Shown here one piece after another: positions 43,363-51,670 of a stretch of DNA of 64,000 nucleotides. The number at the start of each line of letters is the position of its first letter. Position 1 is the stretch's first letter. The position numbers and the translations under genes were made by a program. Source of the DNA: Pseudomonas fulva 12-X. GTDB taxonomy: Bacteria; Pseudomonadota; Gammaproteobacteria; Pseudomonadales; Pseudomonadaceae. The notes under the pieces were generated by a model. It was given only the letters and a program-made list of their open reading frames with translations. It was not told where the DNA came from and did no database searches. The stretch is from contig NC_015556.1 of NCBI RefSeq assembly GCF_000213805.1, forward strand, positions 2,604,001 to 2,668,000, given 5' to 3'.

Positions 43363-44180
43363 GCTCCGCCCTCCCCACCTTGATAGCTGTCACGCCAGCG
43401 CAGAGCCCGGTTTTCCCAGGCCTTGAGCAGGCTGTCGCTGAGTTTGCCGAGCAGCGCCAGCAACAGGATGGCAGCGATCACCAGATCCGGTCGCGAGGTT
43501 TCCCGGCCATCGCTGAGCAGGTAACCGAGGCCGCGGGTGGCGGCGATCAGTTCGGCGGCGACCAGGAACATCCAGCTCAGGCTCAATGCGCCACGCAGGC
43601 CGGTGAACAGGCTTGGCAGCGCAGCCGGCAAGAGAATGCGGCGCACCAGGGTCAGTGGCGGCAGGCCGTAGAGCTGGCCGACTTCCACCAACTTGCGGTC
43701 GATGTTGCGGATACCGGCCAGCAGCGCCAGGTACACCGGAAAGAAGGCGCCCAGGGCAATCAGCACGATCTTCGGCGTTTCGTCGATGCCCAGCCAGAGC
43801 AGCAGCAAGGGCACCCAGGCCAGACTGGGAATCGCCCGCAGCGCCTGGAAGGTCGGTTCCAGATACGCCTCGGCGCGCCGGCTCAGCCCGACCCAGGTAC
43901 CGATGACGATGGCAAGCGCGACGCCGATCACGAAGCCGGCGCCAACTCGCAGCAGGCTGGCGCTCAAATGCCGCCACAGCTCGCCGCTTTGCGCCAGCAG
44001 GTAGAGCGTTTGCGCCACCTGGCTGGGCGCCGGCATCTGATGGCTCGGCAGTACGTCTGTGCGCACCAGGGTTTCCAGCAGCGCCAGCAACAGCAGCGGC
44101 ACCACCCAGCCACGCAGGTCGTTGAGCCGGGGCCGCCAGGCTGGCAGGCCCCGTGCGATGGCCAGGCTTAGCGCTTTCAT
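43359..44180 (-). CDS. ABC transporter permease, sulfonate (SsuC) type
   Basis: 273 residues with about six membrane segments (LRGWVVPLLLLALLETLV, AGFVIGVALAIVIGTWVGL, IVLIALGAFFPVYLALLAG, SWMFLVAAELIAATRGLGYLL, LVIAAILLLALLGKLSD). The EAA-like loop is RKLVEVGQLYGLPPLTLVRRILLPAALPSLFTGLRGALSLSW, as in SsuC/TauC. It forms the membrane channel with the adjacent ATPase, and starts 2 bp after the binding-protein stop. Confidence 0.93.
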   Translation of the reverse strand: MKALSLAIARGLPAWRPRLNDLRGWVVPLLLLALLETLVRTDVLPSHQMPAPSQVAQTLYLLAQSGELWRHLSASLLRVGAGFVIGVALAIVIGTWVGLSRRAEAYLEPTFQALRAIPSLAWVPLLLLWLGIDETPKIVLIALGAFFPVYLALLAGIRNIDRKLVEVGQLYGLPPLTLVRRILLPAALPSLFTGLRGALSLSWMFLVAAELIAATRGLGYLLSDGRETSRPDLVIAAILLLALLGKLSDSLLKAWENRALRWRDSYQGGEGGA

Positions 44181-44182
44181 GA

Positions 44183-45175
44183 TCAGTTACCTGCCTTGGC
44201 CACGGAGCGAGCGATCACCTTGGCTGCCAGTTGCGGCGTGATCAGCTGATCGACAACCCCGGCAACATCGGTGCCCGGGCGCACTAGCCCCTCTTCGAGC
44301 AGGATCGGCGCTGCCGCCTTCAGCGCGTCGATGTGTTCGGCGCCTGGCTGCGAGTTGCTGAAGTCGGTACGCGACAGCTGCAGCCTGGCCACTTCCAGCG
44401 GCAGCTTGGCTTCATTGGCCAGCAGTTGGGCCAGGGCGTCCGGGTTGGCGATGGCCCATTGGCGGGCCTGCTCGTAGGCGGCGATGACCTGCTCGATCAG
44501 CGCCGGCTGCTGCTCGGCGAAGGTTTCGGTCACGCTGAGTACGCTGTAGCTGTTGAAGTCGCGGTTGCGGTACAGCAGCCGCGAACCGGCCTGCAGTTCG
44601 CTCGACGCCATCAGCGGATCGAGCCCGGCCCAGGCCTGCACGTCGCCACGCTCCAGGGCCACACGGCCATCGGGGTGCTGCAGGTGGACGATCTCCACAT
44701 CGTTCTTGTTCAGCCCGGCTTTCTGCAAGCTCTGCAGCAGGAATAGGAAGGGATCGGTGCCCTTGGTGGCCGCGATCTTCTTGCCCTTGAGGTCGGCAAC
44801 GGACTGGATCGGCGAATCCTTGGGGACCACCAGTGCCGTCCATTCCGGGCGGCTGGCCACGTAGATGGTCTTGATCGGTGCGCCATTGGCGCGGCTCAGC
44901 ACCGCGGCCAAGCCGGCGGTAGAGGCGAAATCGGTGCTGCCACCGTTGAGGTATTCCAGCGAGCGGTTGCTGCCCTGGCTGAATACCCATTTGACGCTGA
45001 TGCCTTGCGGCTCAAGCGCTTTCTCCAGCAAGCCCTGCTGCTTGAGCACCAGGCTAGTGGGCGCGTAATAGGCGTAGTCCAGGCGTACTTCCTTGGGCTG
45101 CGCGGCGTGCGCGGCAGTGGGCAGCCAGGCAGCGAACAGGGCGGCGAGCCCGACACGCAAAGCGGTTTTTTTCAT
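44183..45175 (-). CDS. Sulfonate-type ABC transporter substrate-binding protein (SsuA family)
   Basis: 330 residues. Signal peptide MKKTALRVGLAALFAAWLPTAAHA, then the NMT1/SsuA fold (VRLDYAYYAPTSLVLKQQGLLEKALEPQGISVKWVFSQGSNRSLEYLNGGSTDFASTAG, DLKGKKIAATKGTDPFLFLLQSLQKAGLNKNDVEIVHLQHPDGRVALERGDVQAWAGLDP). This family binds alkanesulfonates, taurine or aryl sulfate esters; the exact ligand is open. It lies between the porin and permease genes, giving a full import path from the outer membrane. Confidence 0.93.
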   Translation of the reverse strand: MKKTALRVGLAALFAAWLPTAAHAAQPKEVRLDYAYYAPTSLVLKQQGLLEKALEPQGISVKWVFSQGSNRSLEYLNGGSTDFASTAGLAAVLSRANGAPIKTIYVASRPEWTALVVPKDSPIQSVADLKGKKIAATKGTDPFLFLLQSLQKAGLNKNDVEIVHLQHPDGRVALERGDVQAWAGLDPLMASSELQAGSRLLYRNRDFNSYSVLSVTETFAEQQPALIEQVIAAYEQARQWAIANPDALAQLLANEAKLPLEVARLQLSRTDFSNSQPGAEHIDALKAAAPILLEEGLVRPGTDVAGVVDQLITPQLAAKVIARSVAKAGN

Positions 45176-45244
45176 GGTCTTGTTCCTTGTAGATGACGCT
45201 GGCGAGCCACTGTCGGCCGCCAGGCCAATGGCGATAACGGGCGG

Positions 45245-46561
45245 TTACAGCAGCGTCAGGGTGTAGCTCAGAATCAGGCGGTTCTCGTCGGCATCGGTGG
45301 CGACGTTGCCGCGCTGGGTCGCATTGCGCCAGGACACGCCCAGGCCCTTGAGTGGCCCGTCGAGCAGGGTGTAATCCAGGCGCAGGTCACGTTCCCATTC
45401 CTTGAGGTCGCCATTGGCGGAATCGACGTTGTCGCCCTTCAAGTAGGCGATGCTGGCCTTCAGGCCCGGCACGCCGAGCTTGGCGAAGTCGTAGGCGTAT
45501 TCGGCCACCCAGGTGCGCTCTCCGGCACTGGCGAACTTGCCGATCTGCCGGTCGGTGATCAGGTAGGTCGACGAGCCGCCGCCCTGGTTGAGAAACGGGA
45601 AGGCGCTGTCGCCTTCGACCTGCTGATAGCCCAAGCCGGCGGAATGGCCGCCCAGGGTGTAGGTGAATAAGGCGCTCCAGGTCTGGTTGTCGACCTCGCC
45701 AGTGGTCACGCCATTGCCGTAGTAGCCGCTGCTGGTGTAGCCCTCTGCACGGCCTGCGGCGCTGCCGTTCTTGCCGTCGGAATTGCTGTCGAAGTAGCGC
45801 AGGTCGCTCTTCAGCGAACCCGGCCCGATGGCCCAGTTGTGCACCAGGCCGAGGAAGTGCTGTTTGTAGAAGTCTTCCAAGTTGCCGTAGTAGTACTGCA
45901 GCGTCAGGTCCTTGGTGGCCTTCCAGTCGCCGCCGGCGAAGTAGAACTTGTTGGTGTCGGCCTCGCCCGAGGCGCCAGCGATACGCAGGGCGATATCGTC
46001 GGTCGAGCTGCGGGTCTTGGTGCTTTCCAATTGGCCGGCGGTCAGGGTCAGGCCGTCGATATCGCTGGAAGTCACCTGCCCGCCTTCGAAGGTCTGTGGC
46101 AGCAGGCGGCCATCGTTGAAGGTCACCACCGGCAGCTTGGGCTGCAGGGTGCCAATGCGCGCCTCGGTCTTGGACAGGCGTAGTTTGGCGGTCACGCCGG
46201 CCTTGCTGTAGTCGTCCACCGCGCTGCCGTCGCTGTCCAGCGGGAACAGCTGGCCTGGGGTGCGATCACGGCCGGTCTTGCCCGCCTTGCCGCCGGAGTC
46301 GAGCTTCACGCCGAGCAGGCCGATGGCATCGATGCCAAAGCCGACGGTGCCCTGGGTGAACCCGGAGGCGTAGTTGAAGATGAAACCCTGTCCCCACTCC
46401 TGGGCTTCGCCATTGTTGTTGGCGGTGTTCTTGGTGTTCAGGTCGTAATAGAAATTGCGCAGGCCAATGCTGGCCTTGCTGTCTTCGATGAAGCCGGCGG
46501 CGCTCGCTTCGGTGGCCAGTGCGGCCAGGGAGACGGCCAGTGCCAAGGTGGACTTGTTCAT
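45245..46561 (-). CDS. OprD-family outer-membrane porin
   Basis: 438 residues. Signal peptide (MNKSTLALAVSLAALATEASA) followed by GFIEDSKASIGLRNFYYDLNTKNTANNNGEAQEWGQGFIFNYASGFTQGTVGFGIDAIGLLGVKLDSG, the diagnostic OprD start, with LRYFDSNSDGKNG, HSAGLGYQQVEGDSAFPFLNQGG and the last strand NRLILSYTLTLL. An 18-strand substrate-specific channel. As first gene of the operon with an SsuABC-type importer it probably admits an organosulfur anion. It ends 69 bp before the binding-protein gene. Confidence 0.94.
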   Translation of the reverse strand: MNKSTLALAVSLAALATEASAAGFIEDSKASIGLRNFYYDLNTKNTANNNGEAQEWGQGFIFNYASGFTQGTVGFGIDAIGLLGVKLDSGGKAGKTGRDRTPGQLFPLDSDGSAVDDYSKAGVTAKLRLSKTEARIGTLQPKLPVVTFNDGRLLPQTFEGGQVTSSDIDGLTLTAGQLESTKTRSSTDDIALRIAGASGEADTNKFYFAGGDWKATKDLTLQYYYGNLEDFYKQHFLGLVHNWAIGPGSLKSDLRYFDSNSDGKNGSAAGRAEGYTSSGYYGNGVTTGEVDNQTWSALFTYTLGGHSAGLGYQQVEGDSAFPFLNQGGGSSTYLITDRQIGKFASAGERTWVAEYAYDFAKLGVPGLKASIAYLKGDNVDSANGDLKEWERDLRLDYTLLDGPLKGLGVSWRNATQRGNVATDADENRLILSYTLTLL

Positions 46562-46933
46562 GCTCGATGCTCCAGTGCAGGGGTGTGCTGTTATGAACGG
46601 GCACGGCGCAGGAGCTCGACATTACCGACATGAAGACGTTGGCAGAGAGCCCCTGGTTCGGGCCCGATGCGGTGGTCCGCTGTCGGCTGACGGCTAATTT
46701 ACGAGAGCCTTGGTAATCCCTAAAAAGAATTATTTTTCACTTTGTAGTAACTATTTTGCATATAAGCCGATCAAGGACTACAGACCTAAGCTAAGTACAA
46801 AAAATTATTTACCAACCGTTTTTTATATCGATTAGCTTCTCTTCACCGGATCACCGGACTTCAATCGCTCATTCATGAAGTACGTGTGATCGTCCCCTGC
46901 ATGGCCGCCACGCGTTTTTGTCGAGGCCCTGCC
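46562..46933. promoter_or_regulatory. Divergent promoter region of the organosulfur locus
   Basis: 372 bp between the porin gene and the plus-strand binding-protein gene. 46695-46830 is strikingly AT-rich against a GC-rich background and includes the near-palindrome TAAAAAGAATTATTTTTCA and a second AATTATTT at 46803-46810, as expected of divergent promoters with LysR/CysB-type binding. I could not fix a single -35/-10 pair or name the regulator. Confidence 0.5.
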
Positions 46934-47887
46934 ATGTCATTGCCCCACCGCCCGATACTCGCGTTGCTGCTGAGCCTCGGCCTGGCCACCGCGCCAATCG
47001 CTAACGCTGCCGAACAGCTGCGCATCGGTTACCAAAAGTCGTCAACGCTGATCAGCCTGCTCAAACAGCAAGGCAGCCTGGAAAAGACCCTGGCCGCTCA
47101 GGACATCACCGTCAGCTGGCACGAATTTCCCAGTGGCCAGCCGCTGCTCGAAGCCCTCAACGTCGGCAATATCGACCTTTCGGCTGACGTCGCCGATACC
47201 GTACCGGTGTTCGCCCAGGCCGCTGGCGCCGACCTCGCCTACTTCGCTCAGGAAGCGCCCTCGCCCCATGCCCAAGCCATCGTGGTGCGCGAGGAATCGC
47301 CGATCAGAACCCTGGCCGACCTCAAGGGCAAGAAAGTCGCCGTCACCAAGGCGGCTGGCGTGCACTACCTGCTGATCGCCGCGCTGGCCAAGGCTGGCCT
47401 GAAGTTCAGCGACATCGAGCCGGCCTACCTGACGCCCGCCGACGGCCGCGCCGCTTTCGAGAATCGCAAGGTCGATGCCTGGGTGACCTGGGAGCCCTTT
47501 ATCAGCGGTGCCCAGCAGCAGCTGCCCACGCGCATCCTCGCCGACGGTGAGGGCGTGGCCGACTACCAGCGCTATTACCTGACCAGCGCCGCGTTCGCCA
47601 AGGCGCATCCGCAGGTGTTGCAGAGCGTGTTCAGCGAACTGGTGAAAGCCGGTGACTGGCTGTGCGCCAACCCGCGCCAGGGCGCCGAAATTCTCGGCCC
47701 GCTGTGGGGCAACCTCGATCCCGCGGTGGTCGAGAAAGCCAATGCCAAACGCAGCTATCAGGTTCGCCTGGTACAACCGGGCAGCCTGGCCGAGCAACAG
47801 AAAATCGCCGATGCCTTCTTTGCCGCCGGGCTGCTACCCAAGGCTGTCGACGCCAGCAAGGTCACTCTCTGGAGCCCCGCGAAATGA
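46934..47887 (+). CDS. Sulfonate-type substrate-binding protein without adjacent permease (SsuA/TauA family)
   Basis: 317 residues from ATG 46934, GAGG upstream. Signal peptide MSLPHRPILALLLSLGLATAPIANA, then EQLRIGYQKSSTLISLLKQQGSLEKTLAAQDITVSWHEFPSGQPLLEALNVGNIDLSADVADTVPVFAQAAGAD and DLKGKKVAVTKAAGVHYLLIAALAKAGLKFSDIEPAYLTPADGRAAFENRKVDAWVTWEPF, the SsuA pattern. It is first in a long plus-strand operon with no SsuBC of its own; it may deliver a different ligand to the divergent SsuBC. Its stop overlaps the next ATG by 4 nt. Confidence 0.92.
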   Translation: MSLPHRPILALLLSLGLATAPIANAAEQLRIGYQKSSTLISLLKQQGSLEKTLAAQDITVSWHEFPSGQPLLEALNVGNIDLSADVADTVPVFAQAAGADLAYFAQEAPSPHAQAIVVREESPIRTLADLKGKKVAVTKAAGVHYLLIAALAKAGLKFSDIEPAYLTPADGRAAFENRKVDAWVTWEPFISGAQQQLPTRILADGEGVADYQRYYLTSAAFAKAHPQVLQSVFSELVKAGDWLCANPRQGAEILGPLWGNLDPAVVEKANAKRSYQVRLVQPGSLAEQQKIADAFFAAGLLPKAVDASKVTLWSPAK

Positions 47888-49113
47888 GCAGCGAAGCACG
47901 CCTGCACCTGGCCCCCCTGGAACAACCGCTGTTCGCTGCACACCTGTTCCCTGCCGACTTCGGCAGCCGCACGGCCACGGTCGAGCGCCTGGCCCGGCAG
48001 TTGGCCGCCAGCGCCGTGGAGCGTGACAAAGCCGGCGGCAGCGCGCCGGCCGAACGTGAACTGTTGCGCGGCAGCGGCCTGCTGACCCTCGCCGTACCGC
48101 AGCAATACGGCGGCCAGGGCGTGGCCTGGCCGGATATCTATCGCATCGTGCGTTACCTCGCTGCCGCCGACAGCTCGCTCGCCCACCTCTTCGCGTTCCA
48201 GCATTTGCAGGTGGCGACCATCCTGCTGTTCGGCGGCCCCGAGCAGCAGCGCCACTGGCTGACCCGCACCGTGCAGGAAAACTGGTTCTGGGGTAACGCC
48301 ACCAATGGTCGCGACACTGGCCTGGCGCTCAGCCCCCGCGAGGAGCACTTCGAGCTCAATGGCAGCAAATCCTTCTGCTCCGGCGCCCTGGGTGCCGATG
48401 CCCTGGTGATCAGCGCACCGCGGGGCAATCGCAGCGAAGATCGGGTATTCATCGTGCTGCCGGGCGGGCGCGATGGCATGAGTGTGAACAGCGACTGGGA
48501 CGGCTTCGGCCAGCGCCAGACCGACAGCGGCACCGTGCAGTTCGAGCAGGTGTTCGTCGACAGCAGCGAGCTGCTCGGCCCGGTCGGCCCCAGCCCACGT
48601 ACCACGCTGCGCGCCTGCCTGTCGCAGCTGATTCTTACCCAGCTCTATCTCGGTAACGCCCAGGCTGCGATGGATGCGGCGCTACGCTATACCCGCGAGC
48701 AAAGCCGCGCCTGGCCGGCGTCCGGCGTCGCCAAGGCCAGCGACGATCCATTCATCCAGCAGCGTTATGGCGAACTCTGGCTGCGTTACCGCGCCGCCGT
48801 GCCACTGGCTGAACAGGCGGCCGTGCGCCTGCAGGCCGCCTGGGAGAAATCGGCACTGACTGCCGCCGAACGCGCCGAGGTAGCCCTGGCGATCAGCGAA
48901 GCGAAAGTCGTGGCGGTACGCGCCGCTCTGGATATCACCAGCCAGATCTTCGAGAACATGGGCGCCCGCGCCACCAGCTCGCGCTACGGTTTCGACCGCT
49001 TCTGGCGCAACGTGCGGGTGCACAGCCTGCATGACCCCGTCGACTACAAGGTGCGTGATCTCGGCCACTGGCTGCTCAGCGGCCAGGGCCCGCAAGCCTC
49101 GCTGTACAGCTGA
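47884..49113 (+). CDS. Acyl-CoA dehydrogenase-fold flavin oxidoreductase, SfnB/DszC-like
   Basis: 409 residues. N-terminal helical domain (VERLARQLAASAVERDKAGGSAPAERELLRGSGLLTLAVPQQYGGQGVAWPDIYRIVRYLAAADSSLAHLFAFQHLQV), middle beta domain (LNGSKSFCSGALGADALVISA...DWDGFGQRQTDSGTVQFEQVFV) and C-terminal helices ending DRFWRNVRVHSLHDPVDYKVRDLGHWLL. The H-x-x-x-D-P end is that of flavin-dependent C-S monooxygenases such as DszC rather than true acyl-CoA dehydrogenases. It probably works with reduced flavin on an organosulfur compound. It is the most divergent of the three tandem paralogues. Confidence 0.88.
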   Translation: MSSEARLHLAPLEQPLFAAHLFPADFGSRTATVERLARQLAASAVERDKAGGSAPAERELLRGSGLLTLAVPQQYGGQGVAWPDIYRIVRYLAAADSSLAHLFAFQHLQVATILLFGGPEQQRHWLTRTVQENWFWGNATNGRDTGLALSPREEHFELNGSKSFCSGALGADALVISAPRGNRSEDRVFIVLPGGRDGMSVNSDWDGFGQRQTDSGTVQFEQVFVDSSELLGPVGPSPRTTLRACLSQLILTQLYLGNAQAAMDAALRYTREQSRAWPASGVAKASDDPFIQQRYGELWLRYRAAVPLAEQAAVRLQAAWEKSALTAAERAEVALAISEAKVVAVRAALDITSQIFENMGARATSSRYGFDRFWRNVRVHSLHDPVDYKVRDLGHWLLSGQGPQASLYS

Positions 49114-49222
49114 GCGCACTCGCTCACAAACGCCGTTCGCCACCGGACCACCGGAGCCTCGATTTCCCGCCGCAGCGCGCCCACCCCGCGCCGCTGCGGC
49201 ACATCCACACGATGAGGTTCAC

Positions 49223-50467
49223 ATGACCAGTCCGATTACCCTTGAGGACAGCGCATCCGACCAGGATGTCGCGCCACCGTTACACCCCGCCGCCATTCTC
49301 ACCAGCGACGCCGATGCACTGGAGGCCGCCCATACCCTGGCCCGCGCCGCCGAAGCCGGCGCCATCCAGCGCGACCGCGAGCGGCGCCTGCCATGGGAGC
49401 TGGTGGAGCGTTTCACTGCCAGCGGCCTGGGCAGCATCGCCGTGCCACGCGCCTTTGGCGGCCCGCAGCTGTCGTACGTGACCATCGCCGAGGTGTTTCG
49501 CATCATCAGCGCCGTCGACCCGGCGCTCGGGCAAATTCCGCAGAACCACTTCGGCCTGCTCGGCCTGCTGCACGCCGCCGCCAGCCCGGCGCAGCAGCAG
49601 CGCCTGTTCGCCAGCGTGCTGGCCGGCTGGCGCATCGGCAACGGCGGCCCGGAGCGCGGCAGCAAGCACACCCTGGATATTCAGGCACGGCTGATCGAGC
49701 GCGACGGCCGCCGGCTGCTCAGTGGCGAGAAGTTCTACTCCACCGGCGCCCTGTTCGCCCATTGGGTCACCGCCAAGGCGCTGGACGAGCAAGGTCGCCC
49801 GTGGCTGGCCTTTATCCAGCGCGGCCGCCCAGGCCTGCGCATCGTCAACGACTGGTCCGGCTTCGGCCAACGCACCACCGCCAGCGGCACCGTGCTGCTC
49901 AACGAGGTGCAAGTCGACGAAAACAACCTGGTGCCGCTGTGGCCGCTGACCGAAAAACCAAGCATTCAGGGCGCGTTTTCCCAGCTGATTCAGGCCGCCA
50001 TCGACCTGGGTATCGCAGGCGGCGCGGTCCGCGACGCCATTGCCTTTGTAAGAGAAAAGTCCCGGCCATGGATCGATGCCAAGGTCGAGCGCGCCGGTGA
50101 CGATCCGTACGTGATCGCCGATGTCGGCCGCCTGCAGATCGAACTGCACGCTGCCGAAGCGCTGCTGCACGGGGCAGCCCGCGTGCTCGACGAAACCGCA
50201 GCGGCGCCCATCGACGCCGATGCGGCCGCCCGCGCCTCCATCGCCGTGGCCGAAGCCAAGGCGCTGACCACCGAGATTGCTCTGGCTGCCAGCGAAAAGC
50301 TGCTGGAGCTTGCTGGCAGCCGCGCCACCCTCGCCGAGTTCGGCCTCGACCGCCATTGGCGCAACGCGCGCACCCACACCCTGCACGATCCGGTGCGCTG
50401 GAAGTACCACGCCATCGGCGCCTGGCACCTCAACGGTAGCCGTCCCAACCGCCATTCCTGGATCTGA
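49223..50467 (+). CDS. SfnB-family sulfur-acquisition oxidoreductase, paralogue 1
   Basis: 414 residues from ATG 49223, GAGG upstream. Acyl-CoA dehydrogenase fold with AIQRDRERRLPWELVERFTASGLGSIAVPRAFGGPQLSYVTIAEVFRIISAVDPALGQIPQNHFG, the catalytic-domain block EKFYSTGALFAHWVTAKALDEQG, DWSGFGQRTTASGTVLLNEVQV and C-terminal ELAGSRATLAEFGLDRHWRNARTHTLHDPVRWKYHAIG. SfnB is induced in sulfate starvation in P. putida and linked to dimethylsulfone use. It is 3 bp from the next paralogue. Confidence 0.92.
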   Translation: MTSPITLEDSASDQDVAPPLHPAAILTSDADALEAAHTLARAAEAGAIQRDRERRLPWELVERFTASGLGSIAVPRAFGGPQLSYVTIAEVFRIISAVDPALGQIPQNHFGLLGLLHAAASPAQQQRLFASVLAGWRIGNGGPERGSKHTLDIQARLIERDGRRLLSGEKFYSTGALFAHWVTAKALDEQGRPWLAFIQRGRPGLRIVNDWSGFGQRTTASGTVLLNEVQVDENNLVPLWPLTEKPSIQGAFSQLIQAAIDLGIAGGAVRDAIAFVREKSRPWIDAKVERAGDDPYVIADVGRLQIELHAAEALLHGAARVLDETAAAPIDADAAARASIAVAEAKALTTEIALAASEKLLELAGSRATLAEFGLDRHWRNARTHTLHDPVRWKYHAIGAWHLNGSRPNRHSWI

Positions 50468-50470
50468 GCC

Positions 50471-51670
50471 ATGAACGCACTGCTTAAAACCGCCGCGGTA
50501 ACCATCCGCGATGACGCCGAGGCGCTGGCCACTGCCGAGCGCCTGGCCACGCATTTCGCCACGGGCGCCGCCGAGCGTGATGCCAACCGTCAGCTGCCTT
50601 ACGGCGAGCTGGAACAATTCAGCCAGTCCGGCCTGGGCGGCATCAGCGTGCCCGCTTCGCATGGTGGCGCCGGCGTATCCAGCGTCACCCTGGCCAAGGT
50701 CATTGCACGGATTTCCCAGGCTGACGGCTCGCTTGGGCAAATCCCGCAAAACCATTTCTATGCCCTGGAAGTACTGAGGGTGAACGGTAGCGAAGCGCAG
50801 CAGCGCCGGCTGTATGCCGAGGTGCTGGCCGGCCAGCGCTTTGGCAACGCCCTGGCCGAGCTGGGCACCAAGACGGCCCTGGATCGCAATACGCGGCTGA
50901 CCCGCACGGCCAACGGCTATCGCATCGACGGGCGCAAGTTCTACTGCACCGGCGCCCTCTTCGCCCAACGCATCCCGACCCTGGCCATCGACGAAAACGG
51001 CGCCGGCTTTCTCGTCTTCGTGCCGCGCCAGGCCAAGGGCGTGCAGGTGATCGACGACTGGAGCGGCTTCGGCCAGCGCACCACCGGCAGTGGCAGCGTG
51101 GTATTCGACGGCGTAGCGGTGGCCGCCGACGACGTGGTGCCGTTCCAGAGCGCCTTCGACCGTCCGACCACGGTGGGCCCGTTCGCCCAGTTGCTGCATG
51201 CGGCCATCGACACCGGCATCGCCCGCGGCGCCTATGAAGACCTGTTGCACTTCGTTCGCCACAAGTCGCGGCCGTGGATCGACGCCGGCATCGAAAAGGC
51301 CAGTGACGACCCGCTGACCCAGCAGGAAATCGGCAAGCTGCGCGTGCGCCTGGCCGCCACCGAAGCGCTGCTGGAGCGCGCTGGCCAATTCGTCGACCGA
51401 GCCCAGGGCGAGCCTGACGCCGACAGCGTGGCCGCCGCGTCGATTGCGGTGGCCGAGGCCCGGGCCATCAGCACGGAAACCTCGCTGCTGCTCGGCAGCA
51501 AGCTGCTGGAGCTGGCTGGCAGCCGCGCCACCCTGGCCGAACACGGCCTCGACCGCCACTGGCGCAACGCCCGCACCCACACCCTGCACGACCCGGTGCG
51601 CTGGAAGTACCACGCCATCGGCGACTTCTACCTCAACGACCGCCTGCCGCCGCGTCGGGGGACCATCTGA
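50471..51670 (+). CDS. SfnB-family sulfur-acquisition oxidoreductase, paralogue 2
   Basis: 399 residues. The same layout as the gene before it: ANRQLPYGELEQFSQSGLGGISVPASHGGAGVSSVTLAKVIARISQADGSLGQIPQNHFYALEVLR, GRKFYCTGALFAQRIPTLAIDENG, DWSGFGQRTTGSGSVVFDGVAV. The last ~40 residues are almost identical to paralogue 1 (LELAGSRATLAEHGLDRHWRNARTHTLHDPVRWKYHAIGDF), and DNA identity there is high too. It overlaps the downstream monooxygenase start by one base (TGATG), so translation is coupled. Confidence 0.92.
   Translation: MNALLKTAAVTIRDDAEALATAERLATHFATGAAERDANRQLPYGELEQFSQSGLGGISVPASHGGAGVSSVTLAKVIARISQADGSLGQIPQNHFYALEVLRVNGSEAQQRRLYAEVLAGQRFGNALAELGTKTALDRNTRLTRTANGYRIDGRKFYCTGALFAQRIPTLAIDENGAGFLVFVPRQAKGVQVIDDWSGFGQRTTGSGSVVFDGVAVAADDVVPFQSAFDRPTTVGPFAQLLHAAIDTGIARGAYEDLLHFVRHKSRPWIDAGIEKASDDPLTQQEIGKLRVRLAATEALLERAGQFVDRAQGEPDADSVAAASIAVAEARAISTETSLLLGSKLLELAGSRATLAEHGLDRHWRNARTHTLHDPVRWKYHAIGDFYLNDRLPPRRGTI

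Noticed and set aside
49280..51613. 777-codon minus-strand open frame spanning both SfnB genes
   Set aside because: It repeats the same pattern twice because it is antisense to the tandem paralogues. Composition is that of an antisense shadow and no ribosome site precedes it.
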